A stretch of 64,000 bases of DNA from Rhodoferax sp. (GCA_024236015.1 JACKLK010000004.1:248001-312000), one strand, 5' to 3'. Shown: positions 36,607 to 46,389, numbered from the stretch's first letter. Notes: a model not told the origin generated them from the sequence alone. Program-made: numbers and translations.

Positions 36607-37770
36607 TCACGGCGCGCTGAGCGTGGCGAGGAAGGCGACCAGGTCCTGTCGCTGCTCGGGCGTGAGCCGCAGCGCACGCAGGATGCGCTCGCCATCCGCA
36701 TGCAGTCGCGTCTCGTCCAGGTCGGCGTAGTGGTCCACGACATCGTCCAGCGTCGCGGCGCTGCCGTCGTGAAAATACGGCGCCGTGGCGCGCAGGCCAC
36801 GCAGCCCCGGCACCTTGAACTCGCCGAAATGGCGCGGCTCCATCGTGACATGCCGTGTCGCCACCGCCTGCGGATCGTCGGCTCCGGCGTCGTTGTGTGG
36901 GCCGAGCCGGTTGTACGGCGACGCCAGCAGTTGCTTCAGGCCTCCCCAGCGCCCGGGATCGGCGCCCTGGCGGGTGAAGAACGGTCGGCCGATATCGGCG
37001 AACTCGCCATTCGTGAACGCGGGCCCGGTGTGGCAGAACCAGCAACGCGCCTCGCCGACAAACAGTTTCAGCCCGCGTTGCGCCGCCGGCGGATACCGGT
37101 CGGCCGCGGCCAGGTCACCCCGCGCCAGTGCGTCCCGGAAATCGTCGAACGGCGTGCGCGGGGACACCAGCGTGGCCTGGTAGGCCGCCAGCGCCTTGGC
37201 CATGTCCACCAGCACGCGCTCCGTGGCAGGCGGCGCACCGAACACCTGCCGGTAGGCGGTGTGCAGCCCGGCATCGGCGCGCAGCAGCCGCATCACCTGC
37301 TGCGGCGTCACGGCCAGTTCGTCGGTCGCCGTCAGCGGCCGGAGCGTCGCGGCCCACAAGGAATCCTGCGCGCCGTCCCATCCGTACCAGCGCGCGAACG
37401 CGAGGTCGAACAAGGCCGGTGTATTGCGGTGATTGCGCGTGAAACGCTGGCCGTCCTGAAAGCCGCGCGCCGGATCGTGGCAACTGCTGCACGCCAGCTC
37501 GCCGCTGGCCGCGAGCCGCCGGTCGGTGAACAGGCGCCGGCCGAGTTCGATCGCCTCGGGCTGGCCGTCGGCGCGGTTGCTGGCGTCCGCCACGCGCACC
37601 GGCGGCCAGGGTCCGTGCGACAGGATACGCGCGCGTTCGTCGGCCGTGAAATCGACGGCGCCGCACCACCCCGGCAGCAACAGCAGCCCGACCAGCCAGG
37701 CCCGGAGTCCCGCTGCGGCACTGCGGCGCGCGGCGGCCGCTTGCGGGTCGGGCGCGGGCGCGCGCTTCAC
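36607..37770 (-). CDS. Dihaem cytochrome c peroxidase/MauG-family protein
   Basis: This 387-residue periplasmic protein has two c-type haem motifs, CSSCH (94-98) and CWFCH (243-247), in the bacterial CCP/MauG fold. The conserved segments RNTPALFDLAF and FKVPGLRGLRATAPYFHDGS are present. The family reduces peroxides or oxidises amino-acid side chains in a partner protein; which one applies here cannot be read off. The start is GTG at 37770, overlapping the stop of the upstream YtkA-like gene (GTGA). The N-terminus is basic with a hydrophobic stretch ending near CGA. The genomic place next to copper genes recalls MauG-like proteins beside copper proteins in methanotrophs. Confidence 0.9.
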   Translation of the reverse strand: MKRAPAPDPQAAAARRSAAAGLRAWLVGLLLLPGWCGAVDFTADERARILSHGPWPPVRVADASNRADGQPEAIELGRRLFTDRRLAASGELACSSCHDPARGFQDGQRFTRNHRNTPALFDLAFARWYGWDGAQDSLWAATLRPLTATDELAVTPQQVMRLLRADAGLHTAYRQVFGAPPATERVLVDMAKALAAYQATLVSPRTPFDDFRDALARGDLAAADRYPPAAQRGLKLFVGEARCWFCHTGPAFTNGEFADIGRPFFTRQGADPGRWGGLKQLLASPYNRLGPHNDAGADDPQAVATRHVTMEPRHFGEFKVPGLRGLRATAPYFHDGSAATLDDVVDHYADLDETRLHADGERILRALRLTPEQRQDLVAFLATLSAP

Positions 37771-38183
37771 GGCAGCGTCACGGCATCGCGCAGCGTCTCC
37801 GTGCGTCCGCCGGCCTGTACGTCCAGCCGCAGCTCCCATGCACCCGGCATGTGGAACATCAGGCCCTCGACCTGCCACAGGCCCGCGCCCATGGCCTTGA
37901 TGCTGGGCCGGTAGTTCATGCCGTGGCGGTGCGCCGGCATGGTGGCGTCGACGCGCGCCAGCACGGCGTCGGCCGGACACAGCCGGACCTGGATCGTGAA
38001 ATGGCGGCCGACGGTGATGGGCGGGGTGTCGGCGGTCCAGGCGACCTGCACGGCGCCTCGGTGCAGCGCGGTCGACGGCAAGGGGCAGGCGGCGAAAGCC
38101 GTGGTGGCCATCGTAGCCATCGCGAGCACGAGCACCAGCGCGATACGCGCACCGACGACCTGCCGCCAACACACGCCGGTCAC
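37767..38183 (-). CDS. Secreted YtkA-like/FixH-like domain protein
   Basis: This 138-residue protein starts with GTG at 38183, overlapping the amidohydrolase stop (GTGA), and has a signal peptide ending TTAFA. The mature part is a single beta-sandwich similar to the YtkA-like family, with the characteristic MPAHRHGMNYRPSI and FHMPGAWELRL motifs. YtkA/FixH-type domains often accompany cytochrome and copper proteins and may bind metal through the His/Met residues. Both its start and its stop overlap neighbours, so all three proteins are made in step. Confidence 0.8.
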   Translation of the reverse strand: MTGVCWRQVVGARIALVLVLAMATMATTAFAACPLPSTALHRGAVQVAWTADTPPITVGRHFTIQVRLCPADAVLARVDATMPAHRHGMNYRPSIKAMGAGLWQVEGLMFHMPGAWELRLDVQAGGRTETLRDAVTLP

Positions 38184-39004
38184 TGCGGCTTGAGCATGGA
38201 GCCGAACACCGCCTCGCCGTTCTTGTAGGCGATACGTTCGGCGACGTCGGTGGGCAGGTCGGTCAGCCACTGGCGGGTCCAGTTCGCGTGTTCGACCACG
38301 AAATGCCAGCGCTCGGGCGTGAAGGTATCGGTGCCGACCATGAAACGATCCGGAAACTCCATGAACGCGGCGCGCCAGGCCGGGTCGACCTTGCCGCCGC
38401 TGGCATGGTCGCTGCGAAACGCCAGGTCGCACCACAGGTTCTTGTACTTGCGCAGCATGGCACGCACCTTGTCCGGCGCGTCGAAGCCGGAATGCGCCCA
38501 CAGGATCCGGGCCTGCGGGTCCTGCTTGAACTGGCGCTCAATGGCGTCGGCATCCGAATGCGAGTGCAGGAACAGCTTGTATTCGCGCGCCAGCTCGACG
38601 ACACGGCGCACCACCGGCAGGTCGGCGTCGGCGCCATAGACATGGTATTCGCCGATGGCGACATACCGGTTCGTCCTGAGCCGCGACTCCAGGTGCGGCA
38701 CGATGCTGGCGTCCCGCACCCAGGAGCTGATCTCGCCGCGCTGGCGGTACGGCCGCAGCACCGGGATCACCAGATCGGGCGCCTCGGCGAACAATTTCTG
38801 CGTGCCGTCGTCGCTGCTGCTCGACACCATCGCGCCGCGCAGGCCCGCCTTGCGCAGGATGTCGACGGCCGCCTTGGGTGGCAACTGCTCCCAGGCATCA
38901 TGGCTGTAATGCAGGTGCGAATCGAAGATCGGCATGGCCGCCGTGGCACAGCTGGCAACCAGACCCAGGGCCCAGGCACCCAGCCAGCTCAGATGGATTT
39001 TCAT
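38180..39004 (-). CDS. Exported amidohydrolase (TIM-barrel) of a dihaem cytochrome operon
   Basis: This 274-residue protein is an amidohydrolase-2-like TIM-barrel enzyme with an N-terminal export signal. VASC (Cys19) could be a lipobox; otherwise cleavage after ATA is likely. The metal-site pattern is present: FDSHLHYS near the N-terminus, HSHSDA in the middle, AHSGF, and the late VGTDTF aspartate. Substrate is unknown. It is the first gene of a three-gene operon with the YtkA-like and dihaem proteins, linked by a 4-bp overlap. An amidohydrolase exported to the periplasm with redox partners is unusual. Confidence 0.8.
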   Translation of the reverse strand: MKIHLSWLGAWALGLVASCATAAMPIFDSHLHYSHDAWEQLPPKAAVDILRKAGLRGAMVSSSSDDGTQKLFAEAPDLVIPVLRPYRQRGEISSWVRDASIVPHLESRLRTNRYVAIGEYHVYGADADLPVVRRVVELAREYKLFLHSHSDADAIERQFKQDPQARILWAHSGFDAPDKVRAMLRKYKNLWCDLAFRSDHASGGKVDPAWRAAFMEFPDRFMVGTDTFTPERWHFVVEHANWTRQWLTDLPTDVAERIAYKNGEAVFGSMLKPQ

Positions 39005-39216
39005 CAGGTATTCCTCTGGACAGCTTGCGTTGCGGCTACCGCCGCGACCGCCGATGACGCATGTTCCACCCGCATCGGCGCAGCGGCACAGGCAGCGTCG
39101 ATCGTTCGCAAACAGTATGCCACGCAGGTCATGCGCGCGTCGCGCGCAGACCGGATCGGCGCGCCGGATGCCCGCCGCGCGGCCCGGGCCCCGCCATGCG
39201 CAGCGCCGTGCGCCCG

Positions 39217-40257
39217 TCAGGCGCGCGTCTCGTACACCCCGAGCTTCTGATGCAAGGGCGTCTCGTCGGCGACGAACAGGAAGGCGGGAGCGCAGGCCGA
39301 GGTATTGGCCAGCGTGACCGGCACATACCCCGGCGCGCAGCAGGTATCGGCCTCGGCCAGCCCGAACCGCTGCTGCTCGACCTGCACCGTGGCACCGCCT
39401 TCGATCAGATGAAAGATCATGGCCGGGCTGCGCGCCGGCAGCGTCAGCGTCTGCCCCGGGCGCAGCATCATGGCGTAGAAACCGAGGATGTTCTCGGCAT
39501 GGGCGCCGGTCTGCGGGTTCACGTAGGTCATCTGCACCGCCTGCAGATCCGGCTGGTCGGCCGCCAGCGACTCGAGCGCGGCGCGTGCATCGGCCCAGGG
39601 GTAACGCAGCATCGGATAGGCCCGGTTCGAGCGCTCGAACACCGGTGTCGGCAACAAGCCACCGCGCGCATGGCGATTCTCGCCATGGCCGGCGACGACT
39701 GCCTGGCGATCGCTGTTGACGTGGTAACTCGCCTCCATGTAATACACCAGCGGCAGGTCGAGCACGTCGAGCCAGATCACCGGCTCAGTGCCATCGTGGC
39801 CATGTTCGTGCCACAGGCCGGTGGGCGTGAGGATCAGGTCGCCGCGCGACATCGGGCATTTTTCGCCGTCGACCAGCGACCAGGCGCCCTCGCCCTCGAC
39901 CACCATGCGCACCGCGTTGGGCGTGTGCCGGTGCGATGGCGCCCATTCACCCGGCAGCAGCAGCTGCATGCCCAGGTACATCGCGGCGCTGGCCTGCATG
40001 TTGTCCAGGCCGTGGCCCGGGTTGGCCAGCACCAGCACGCGGCGCTCGGCTTTTTCGATCGGCGTGAGTTCGCCGGCCTGCAGCAGCAGCGGCTTGATCG
40101 ACGCATATGGCCAGTGCGTCGCGCGGGTCTTGGGCCGCGGTTTGCCGGGCGGCAACACGCCGCGCAGGTTGGGCCACAAGGGCACCAGGTTGCGTTCGGT
40201 CAGCGCCTCGCGGTAGTCGGCGGGCAGGTCTTCGAGGCGTCCGAGTTCGGTGCTCAT
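39217..40257 (-). CDS. gtdA: Gentisate 1,2-dioxygenase (or related ring-cleaving cupin dioxygenase)
   Basis: This 346-residue protein is a bicupin Fe(II) dioxygenase. The first cupin has HRHTPNAVRMVVEGEG (about 106-121) and LTPTGLWHEHGHDG (about 139-152), the metal-ligand pattern of gentisate dioxygenases, and the length is typical. Gentisate is cleaved to maleylpyruvate; 1-hydroxy-2-naphthoate and salicylate dioxygenases share the fold and cannot be ruled out. No maleylpyruvate isomerase, hydrolase or transporter gene is adjacent, so the pathway is not visible here. The gene stands alone, 168 bp from the signalling operon. Confidence 0.85.
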   Translation of the reverse strand: MSTELGRLEDLPADYREALTERNLVPLWPNLRGVLPPGKPRPKTRATHWPYASIKPLLLQAGELTPIEKAERRVLVLANPGHGLDNMQASAAMYLGMQLLLPGEWAPSHRHTPNAVRMVVEGEGAWSLVDGEKCPMSRGDLILTPTGLWHEHGHDGTEPVIWLDVLDLPLVYYMEASYHVNSDRQAVVAGHGENRHARGGLLPTPVFERSNRAYPMLRYPWADARAALESLAADQPDLQAVQMTYVNPQTGAHAENILGFYAMMLRPGQTLTLPARSPAMIFHLIEGGATVQVEQQRFGLAEADTCCAPGYVPVTLANTSACAPAFLFVADETPLHQKLGVYETRA

Positions 40258-40425
40258 GGCGTGGGATCTCCTTCGGTCAGCAGGCCATTTTGCACTGGCC
40301 GGACCCACTGCCTCGGCCGGTCGCCGGAAACGGGTCGCTGCGGCGCGGCACGCCTGCCCAGCCTCGGTGCCGATCGTTGCATGGAACGGGCCGCTGCCCA
40401 TGCCGGGCCGGCTGCGGCGTGCCGC

Positions 40426-41604
40426 TCAGGCCGCGCTGTCGGCCGCAGACCCCTGCAGGGAGTTCCGGATCTTGGCCAGCAGCAGGTCCTTGGCGATCGG
40501 CTTGACGAGAAACCCGCTTGCACCGGCCTTGATGCTCTCGACCACCACTCCCTTGTCGCTCTGGCCGGTGATCATCAGGATCGGCAACCTGGCGAACTGA
40601 TCGCTCGCGTGGATGCGACGCGCCAGTTCCACGCCATGCAAGTCCGGCAACTGCACGTCCATCAGGATCAGGTCCGGCCGGCAATTGCGCAGCGCGGCCA
40701 TGGCGTCGCGTCCCGACAATGCCGACACCAGGTCGCAGTCGACATCCGCCAGCATGCGGCGCAACAACTTGTGCTGGAACTCGTCGTCATCGACCAGCAG
40801 CAGCAAGGGCCGGACCCGATCGGCCAGCTTCTGCAAGCTGCGGATCGTCTGCAGGCCGGGCTGCAACTCGTCCTTGATCGCGCTGGCCCAGCCGCGAATC
40901 GGCTCGACCGCGGATTCGATCGTCTTGCGCCGCACCGCCAGTTCGACGGCCTTGAGCCGGTCGATCTCGCGCGCCAGCCCCTGTTGATCCTTGACGTCGA
41001 CGATACCGCGCAACTCACCCTGGGTCAGGCTTCGCGACAACCCGTCGAGTGCGGCACCCGCCTCCGGGGCGTTCTGCAGCGCGCGCGAGGCGCCGTCGAT
41101 CTTCTCGACGCCGCGCGCGGCGTATTGCTCCAGTTGCTTTTCCAGGTCGGCGAGCTTGCGCACCATCTTCGCGAACTCGGCCACCGACGGGCCACTGCCG
41201 CCAGCTCCGTCCGTTCGGCGCAGCGCATGGTGCACCGCCATGGGCAGGCGCGGCGCGTCGTTTCCCATGGGCCAGAACAGCACATAGTCGTCGAAGTACT
41301 GCTTGCGGCACAAGGCATACACCCGCTGCAGGTCTTCCTTGCCACACAACAGGATGGTGCGATGGGCCAATGACTGCGCCAAGGTGCCGAGCCGGTACAG
41401 GCCCAGGTAATACAGCTCCGCCTTGTCCAGCCGGTTGAAGGCCAGGATCAGCACGTTCGGCCGGTGTTTCTCGAAATCCTGCACGGCCTGTTCCGGGTCG
41501 ACGGACTTGTTCACGTCCGGGAATTCGTCCCACAGCAGCCTGCGCACCATCTCGGCGTCGCCGGCCACGTCGGACGCGATCAGGATCGAAGCCCGTGGGC
41601 TCAT
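40426..41604 (-). CDS. Response regulator with degenerate N-terminal and intact C-terminal receiver
   Basis: This 392-residue protein has no DNA-binding or catalytic output. The N-terminal 125 residues look like a receiver that has lost the phospho-site Asp context (NVLILAFNRLDKAE). A coiled-coil-rich middle follows. The C-terminal receiver (about 265-385) is intact, with LLLVDDDEFQHKLL and LILMDVQLPDLHG for the Asp phosphorylation site and a late MITGQ and LVKPI pair. It overlaps the EAL-protein gene by 4 bp and is the last gene of the kinase operon. It probably acts as a phosphoryl acceptor or scaffold in that pathway. Confidence 0.85.
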   Translation of the reverse strand: MSPRASILIASDVAGDAEMVRRLLWDEFPDVNKSVDPEQAVQDFEKHRPNVLILAFNRLDKAELYYLGLYRLGTLAQSLAHRTILLCGKEDLQRVYALCRKQYFDDYVLFWPMGNDAPRLPMAVHHALRRTDGAGGSGPSVAEFAKMVRKLADLEKQLEQYAARGVEKIDGASRALQNAPEAGAALDGLSRSLTQGELRGIVDVKDQQGLAREIDRLKAVELAVRRKTIESAVEPIRGWASAIKDELQPGLQTIRSLQKLADRVRPLLLLVDDDEFQHKLLRRMLADVDCDLVSALSGRDAMAALRNCRPDLILMDVQLPDLHGVELARRIHASDQFARLPILMITGQSDKGVVVESIKAGASGFLVKPIAKDLLLAKIRNSLQGSAADSAA

Positions 41605-42806
41605 GCCGTCATCCCGTTTGCCAGGCCACGCCAGCGGGATTGCCACTCCTGCAGCCAAGCGGGCAGGTCCTGCGCGGGCATGGGCCGGGCAACGAAATAA
41701 CCCTGGGCCACGTCGCAACCGAGCGCGTGCAACAGCGTCCAGTCCTCCAGTGTCTCCACCCCTTCGGCGACCGAGGTCATGCCCAGTTTGCCGGCCATGG
41801 CCAGCGTCGCCGCGACGATGGCCTTGAGGGATTCGTTGTGGGCCGCTCCGGTGACAAATCCCCGGTCGAGCTTGAGTTCGTTGAACGGCAGGTCGCGCAG
41901 CTGCACCAGCGACGAATGCCCGGTGCCGAAATCGTCGATCGACAGGCTGACGCGCCGCAGGCGCAGCCGTGCCAGCGTGTCCAGCTGGGTGCGCATGTCC
42001 CGCATCAGCCGCGACTCCGTCACCTCCAGCGTCAGCGCGGTCAGTGCGACACCGGCGCGTGCGGCCTGCTCCGCCACCATGTCCGGGAAGTCGAGTGCGG
42101 CCAGATTGTCCATCGACACGTTGACGGCCATGTGCAGCGACAAGCCGGCATCCTGCCAGGCCCGCGCCTGCTCCAGCGCCTTCTCGAGCACCACCACGGT
42201 CAACGCGTCGATCAGGCCGTTTTCTTCCGCCAGCGGAATGAACTGATCCGGGTACACCAGGCCCGCCTGCGGATGCTGCCAGCGCACGAGTGCCTCCACG
42301 CCCAGCAGCGCGCCAGTGTCCATGGCGACCTTGGGCTGGTAGTGGTTGACCAACGCCTTGTCATGTATGGCACGCCGGAACTCGCTGGCCGAGAAAAAGT
42401 GGCTGCTCCTGCTGTCGGCGCTGCCGCGATGGGCGTCGAAGCGGTCCATGATGAGGCGCAGGCGCTGCGGTTCGACCGGCTTGGACAAGACACCCAGCAC
42501 CTGGATCCGGTGGGCCTGCGCCAGCTTCTCCGCCGCGTGCAGGATGCGGTCGTCTTCGCCGCTGACCACGACCAGGGCCCCCCGGTAGCCGACATGGGCG
42601 AGATGGCGGACAAACTCGACACCATCGACCTCCGGCATCTGGAGATCACAGAACACCAGATCCACGCCATGCGCATCCGTGTCGAGCACGGCCATCGCGT
42701 CGGCGGCACGCTCGTACCCCTGCACGCTGTCGTAGCCGAGCTGCGCCAGTTGCCGGGTCAGCAACTTGATGGCAAAGCCTTCATCATCGACGAGCATCAG
42801 GTTCAT
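41601..42806 (-). CDS. Receiver-EAL c-di-GMP phosphodiesterase
   Basis: This 401-residue protein joins an N-terminal receiver (LMLVDDEGFAIKLL and LVFCDLQMPEVDG) with a C-terminal EAL domain. The catalytic set is intact: the E of GVEALVRW, the EVTES block, the DDFGTG metal site, K in LKLDRGF and AEGVET, so it should hydrolyse c-di-GMP. It is translationally coupled with the next receiver gene. I start it at ATG 42806, directly before the receiver; an ATG at 42842 overlapping the kinase stop is also possible. Phosphorylation by the upstream kinase is the natural inference. Confidence 0.92.
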   Translation of the reverse strand: MNLMLVDDEGFAIKLLTRQLAQLGYDSVQGYERAADAMAVLDTDAHGVDLVFCDLQMPEVDGVEFVRHLAHVGYRGALVVVSGEDDRILHAAEKLAQAHRIQVLGVLSKPVEPQRLRLIMDRFDAHRGSADSRSSHFFSASEFRRAIHDKALVNHYQPKVAMDTGALLGVEALVRWQHPQAGLVYPDQFIPLAEENGLIDALTVVVLEKALEQARAWQDAGLSLHMAVNVSMDNLAALDFPDMVAEQAARAGVALTALTLEVTESRLMRDMRTQLDTLARLRLRRVSLSIDDFGTGHSSLVQLRDLPFNELKLDRGFVTGAAHNESLKAIVAATLAMAGKLGMTSVAEGVETLEDWTLLHALGCDVAQGYFVARPMPAQDLPAWLQEWQSRWRGLANGMTA

Positions 42807-42834
42807 GGCATGCGTCCGTTCGCCATTGGCACTG

Positions 42835-45800
42835 TCATGCATTGTGCGCCAGCCAGTGCTCGATATCGGCATCCACCTGCGCCATCGCCGGCTCCAAGGC
42901 CGCCATCGAACGCTGCAACGTCGGCCAGTGCCCGTCCCGGCCGGCCTTCTCCAGTTGTTCGCACAACTGGCCTAGCGCCAGCGCGCCGACGCAGCGCGAC
43001 GACGTCTTGAGCTTGTGAGCCACGGCACGTGCGCCGGCCGCATCATGACGCTCGAACGCCGCCTGCAACTCGCCTGCCTGATGGCGGGCGGAGTTGCGGT
43101 ATTCCTGCAGGAAGTCCCGCAGCACATCGGTCTCGTCACCCACCAGTTGGCGCAACACATCGACATCCAGCGCGGACGTCGCCTCGGTCGCCGCGTTCGC
43201 CGGCCCGGCGTGCGACGGCGGCGCGGATTCGACCGCCGCCAGCGGCGGCGGCAGCCATTGCGCCAGCGTCGCCTTGAGCTGCGCCAACGGTACCGGCTTG
43301 GTCAGGTAGTCGTCGACGCCGGCCTCCATGGCGCGTGTCTTTTCGCCGCGCAGTGCATTGGCCGACACCAGGACGATGGGCGTGTGGCGCAAGCCCCGAT
43401 CGCGTTCGTGCTCCCGGATGGTGCGCGTCAGGGTCAGGCCATCCATCTCGGGCATGTGCAGGTCGGACAACACCATGCCATAGGTCCCGTCCTGCCACAG
43501 GCGCCATGCGTCCGCACCGTTGCCGGCGATCTCTGCGGCATACCCCAGCAAAGCCAGCTGGCGCTGGATGACGCGCTGGTTGACCTTGTCGTCTTCCGCA
43601 ACCAGGATCAAACGCCCCTGTGCGCGGGCCTCGTCCACCGTCGGTGGATCGACATCGACGGCGAGCCGGGTGCTGGTCGGATGCTCGAACATCTCCGGCG
43701 ACGAGCGGCCGGCGGCCACGGCGACCGACTGCAGCAGGTCCCGCTGCCGCAAGGCGGCGCCGTCGATCGCGACGGTGCGGCCATCCTCCAGGCGGGAGCG
43801 CTTGCGGCGTCCACTGCCGATCAGCAGGTGACGGACGTCGCGCTGCTGCGCCAGGCCTTCGCGCGCCGCGCCGGACAAGACCCCGGCCTGGCTGATGACG
43901 ACCATCGGCGCCGCATCCGCAACGGCGTCGATCGCGGATGGCAGCTGCGCGACATCGGCCAGCACATGCACGCGCGCTCCGGCGGACACCAGATAGGCGC
44001 TCAGGTCCTGCGCCTCGAATCGAGGACTCTGCAGCACGACACAAGTCACGCCGGACAGGTCCGGCAACGGCTGCCGCGGCTGCTCGGGTGCGAGCGCCAC
44101 CGGGAGCGTCACCGTGAACACGGAACCTGCCCCCGGGGCACTGCGCACCGCGATGCTGCCGCCCATCTTGTCCACCAGGCGCTTGCAGATGACCAGGCCC
44201 AGTCCGGTGCCGCCGAAGCGGCGCGTCGTGCTGATCTCGGCCTGCCGGAACGGCTGAAACAGCCCGGCCACGGTCTCGGCCGACATGCCGATGCCGTTGT
44301 CCGAAACCGCGATGGCCAAGGCCGCATCCTCCGTGTGCGTCATGCGCAATGCCACCTTGCCGGGCCGGTCCGGGTCGTCGGCAGAGAACTTGATCGCGTT
44401 GCCCAGCAGGTTGTAGAGGATCTGGCGCAGACGCACATCGTCGGCAACGATGGCCTGCGGCAACGTCGGCGCAATGAACAGCGACAGATCCACACCCTTG
44501 CTCACCGCCAGCGGCAACACGGTGTCGCACACCTCTTCAACCAGTCCGAACAGCGCGACCGGCGCAAGGTCCAGCTCCAGTTGCTCGGCCTCGATCTTGG
44601 AGAAGTCCAGGATGTCGTTGATGATGCCCAACAGCGCATTGCCGGACTGCCTGGCCGTGTCCACCAGCTCCCGCTGGTCGTCGGTCAGCTCGCTTTCGGC
44701 CAGCACGTCGATCATGCCGATCACGCCGTTCATCGGCGTGCGGATCTCGTGACTCATGGTGGCCAGGAAGGCGCTCTTGACACGCGAGGCCTGCTCCGCC
44801 TCCTGCTTGGCCTGCGCCAGTTCGGCATTGACGGCCACCAGCGTGGCGGTGCGCTCCTCGACACGTTCCGACAGGTGAACACGTTCGTGCTCGAGCGCCT
44901 GGTTCGCGGCACGCAGATCCTGGGCCATGCGGCGCAATGCGTCGAGGTTGTGCTTGTGCTCGGTGATGTCACGGGAGATCGTCGACAGAAACGCGATGTC
45001 GCCTGCTGCGTCCTTGTGCGCGATGATGACCTGTGATACCGGTACTTCCCGGCCATCGGTGCGCACGAATGCGGCCTCGCCGCTCCAGGAGCCGTGGGCA
45101 ATGGCATGGGGCAGCGCCTTGTCGCGCATCATCCTCGCCAGGCGCGGCGGATACGGGGCCAGGCTGGACAGCGGCTCGTCGGCTCCCAGGCCCAGCATGC
45201 GGCGACCCGCGGGATTGCAATACAAGGGAACCCTGTCGACCCCGGTGGTCGCCACCATGTCCGTGGTGGCGTCGATGATCGCGACCAGCCGTGCCTGTTG
45301 TTCTTCCACCCGTTTGCGCTCCTCGATCTCCTGTTCGAGCTTGGCGGTCCGCTCGCGCACGAGATGCTCGAGCCTGCCATGCAGCCGGACCCGTTCCAGC
45401 GCCACCGCGATCTGGTTGCCCACGTTGTGCAGCACCTCGAGTTCTTCTGGCGCAAATAGGCCCTGGTCGGGTCCGACCAGGTTCATCAGGCCCAGGGGTC
45501 GCTCGGCACCCAGCCACAAGGGCACGCTGGCGTGGTAACGCAAGCCCCCGGTATCACCCGTGGCCCGCGCCAGCCGGACACATTCGATGGTGCCGCCAGC
45601 CGGCGCATCGACCCCTTCGAGCAGGCGCCGCTTGCATTCGCAGGGGCCCTCGAATGCATCGGGCCCGAGCAGCGCGGGGGGCAGATTGCGCGCACCCGCC
45701 AGCCGGAACGATGCGTCGGACTCGCGGATCTGAATCCAGACGGCCCGCACCCCGGGCAAGTCGATCGCGCAGTCCAGCGCCGTCTCGATCAGTTCCGGTT

Positions 45801-46389
45801 CGCTGCTGGCCCGGTTCAGGGCGCCTGTCATCCGGTACAAGGCCTGCAGCACGCTGTTGGAGCGTCCCAGCTCACGCTCGCGCTGATGCAACTGGGCACC
45901 GACACCCGCCGCATGCACCAGGCCCGCGTGTGCGAGATGGCGCAGGTGCATGGATTCGTCCGCCGGCATCGCCGCACCGGCCGAGGCCGGACGCTCCAGC
46001 AACAGTTGCACCCGGCCTATCAGGTGCTGCACGTCGACCGGCTCCAGCAGGAAACTGTCGATGCCGCTGGCCACCAGTCGCTGCGGATCGCTCAAGGTCG
46101 AGGAACTTGCGAGCACCAGCACCGGTGTCGCCCGCCGTGCCGGATCGGACCGGACTGCGGCACACACGGCGTAACCATCACCGTGTGCCAGTTCAAGGTC
46201 ACAGACGACCAGCGCCGGCCGGCAACGTGCAACCCGGGACAACAACCCGGCATCGTCACCGATGCGGATCAGGCGCAGCCCATGGGCCAGAAACGCGTCA
46301 GGCCAGTCGGCTCGCGTCGGACCATGCCCGTGGGCATCAATTAGAAGAATGTCTACGCCAGCATCGTTGCCAGGGTGCGCTGTCATCAT
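42835..46389 (-). CDS. Hybrid sensor histidine kinase with receiver, GAF, PAS, HisKA, HATPase, receiver and Hpt
   Basis: This 1184-residue protein is a cytoplasmic multi-domain kinase without an obvious membrane segment. Order: receiver-like domain (about 10-125, Asp in LVVCDLELAHG); helical linker; GAF (about 190-335); coiled coil; PAS (about 365-480); HisKA with FLATMSHEIRTPMNG, phosphorylated His547; ATPase with DNGIGMS and FGGTGLGL; a receiver with Asp976 in SDLHMPEMDG; and Hpt with His1125 in AHKLKTSS. The full set allows a His-Asp-His-Asp relay to the two downstream receivers. Two ATGs lie in tandem at the start. It is divergent from the gene at 46494. Confidence 0.93.
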   Translation of the reverse strand: MMTAHPGNDAGVDILLIDAHGHGPTRADWPDAFLAHGLRLIRIGDDAGLLSRVARCRPALVVCDLELAHGDGYAVCAAVRSDPARRATPVLVLASSSTLSDPQRLVASGIDSFLLEPVDVQHLIGRVQLLLERPASAGAAMPADESMHLRHLAHAGLVHAAGVGAQLHQRERELGRSNSVLQALYRMTGALNRASSEPELIETALDCAIDLPGVRAVWIQIRESDASFRLAGARNLPPALLGPDAFEGPCECKRRLLEGVDAPAGGTIECVRLARATGDTGGLRYHASVPLWLGAERPLGLMNLVGPDQGLFAPEELEVLHNVGNQIAVALERVRLHGRLEHLVRERTAKLEQEIEERKRVEEQQARLVAIIDATTDMVATTGVDRVPLYCNPAGRRMLGLGADEPLSSLAPYPPRLARMMRDKALPHAIAHGSWSGEAAFVRTDGREVPVSQVIIAHKDAAGDIAFLSTISRDITEHKHNLDALRRMAQDLRAANQALEHERVHLSERVEERTATLVAVNAELAQAKQEAEQASRVKSAFLATMSHEIRTPMNGVIGMIDVLAESELTDDQRELVDTARQSGNALLGIINDILDFSKIEAEQLELDLAPVALFGLVEEVCDTVLPLAVSKGVDLSLFIAPTLPQAIVADDVRLRQILYNLLGNAIKFSADDPDRPGKVALRMTHTEDAALAIAVSDNGIGMSAETVAGLFQPFRQAEISTTRRFGGTGLGLVICKRLVDKMGGSIAVRSAPGAGSVFTVTLPVALAPEQPRQPLPDLSGVTCVVLQSPRFEAQDLSAYLVSAGARVHVLADVAQLPSAIDAVADAAPMVVISQAGVLSGAAREGLAQQRDVRHLLIGSGRRKRSRLEDGRTVAIDGAALRQRDLLQSVAVAAGRSSPEMFEHPTSTRLAVDVDPPTVDEARAQGRLILVAEDDKVNQRVIQRQLALLGYAAEIAGNGADAWRLWQDGTYGMVLSDLHMPEMDGLTLTRTIREHERDRGLRHTPIVLVSANALRGEKTRAMEAGVDDYLTKPVPLAQLKATLAQWLPPPLAAVESAPPSHAGPANAATEATSALDVDVLRQLVGDETDVLRDFLQEYRNSARHQAGELQAAFERHDAAGARAVAHKLKTSSRCVGALALGQLCEQLEKAGRDGHWPTLQRSMAALEPAMAQVDADIEHWLAHNA

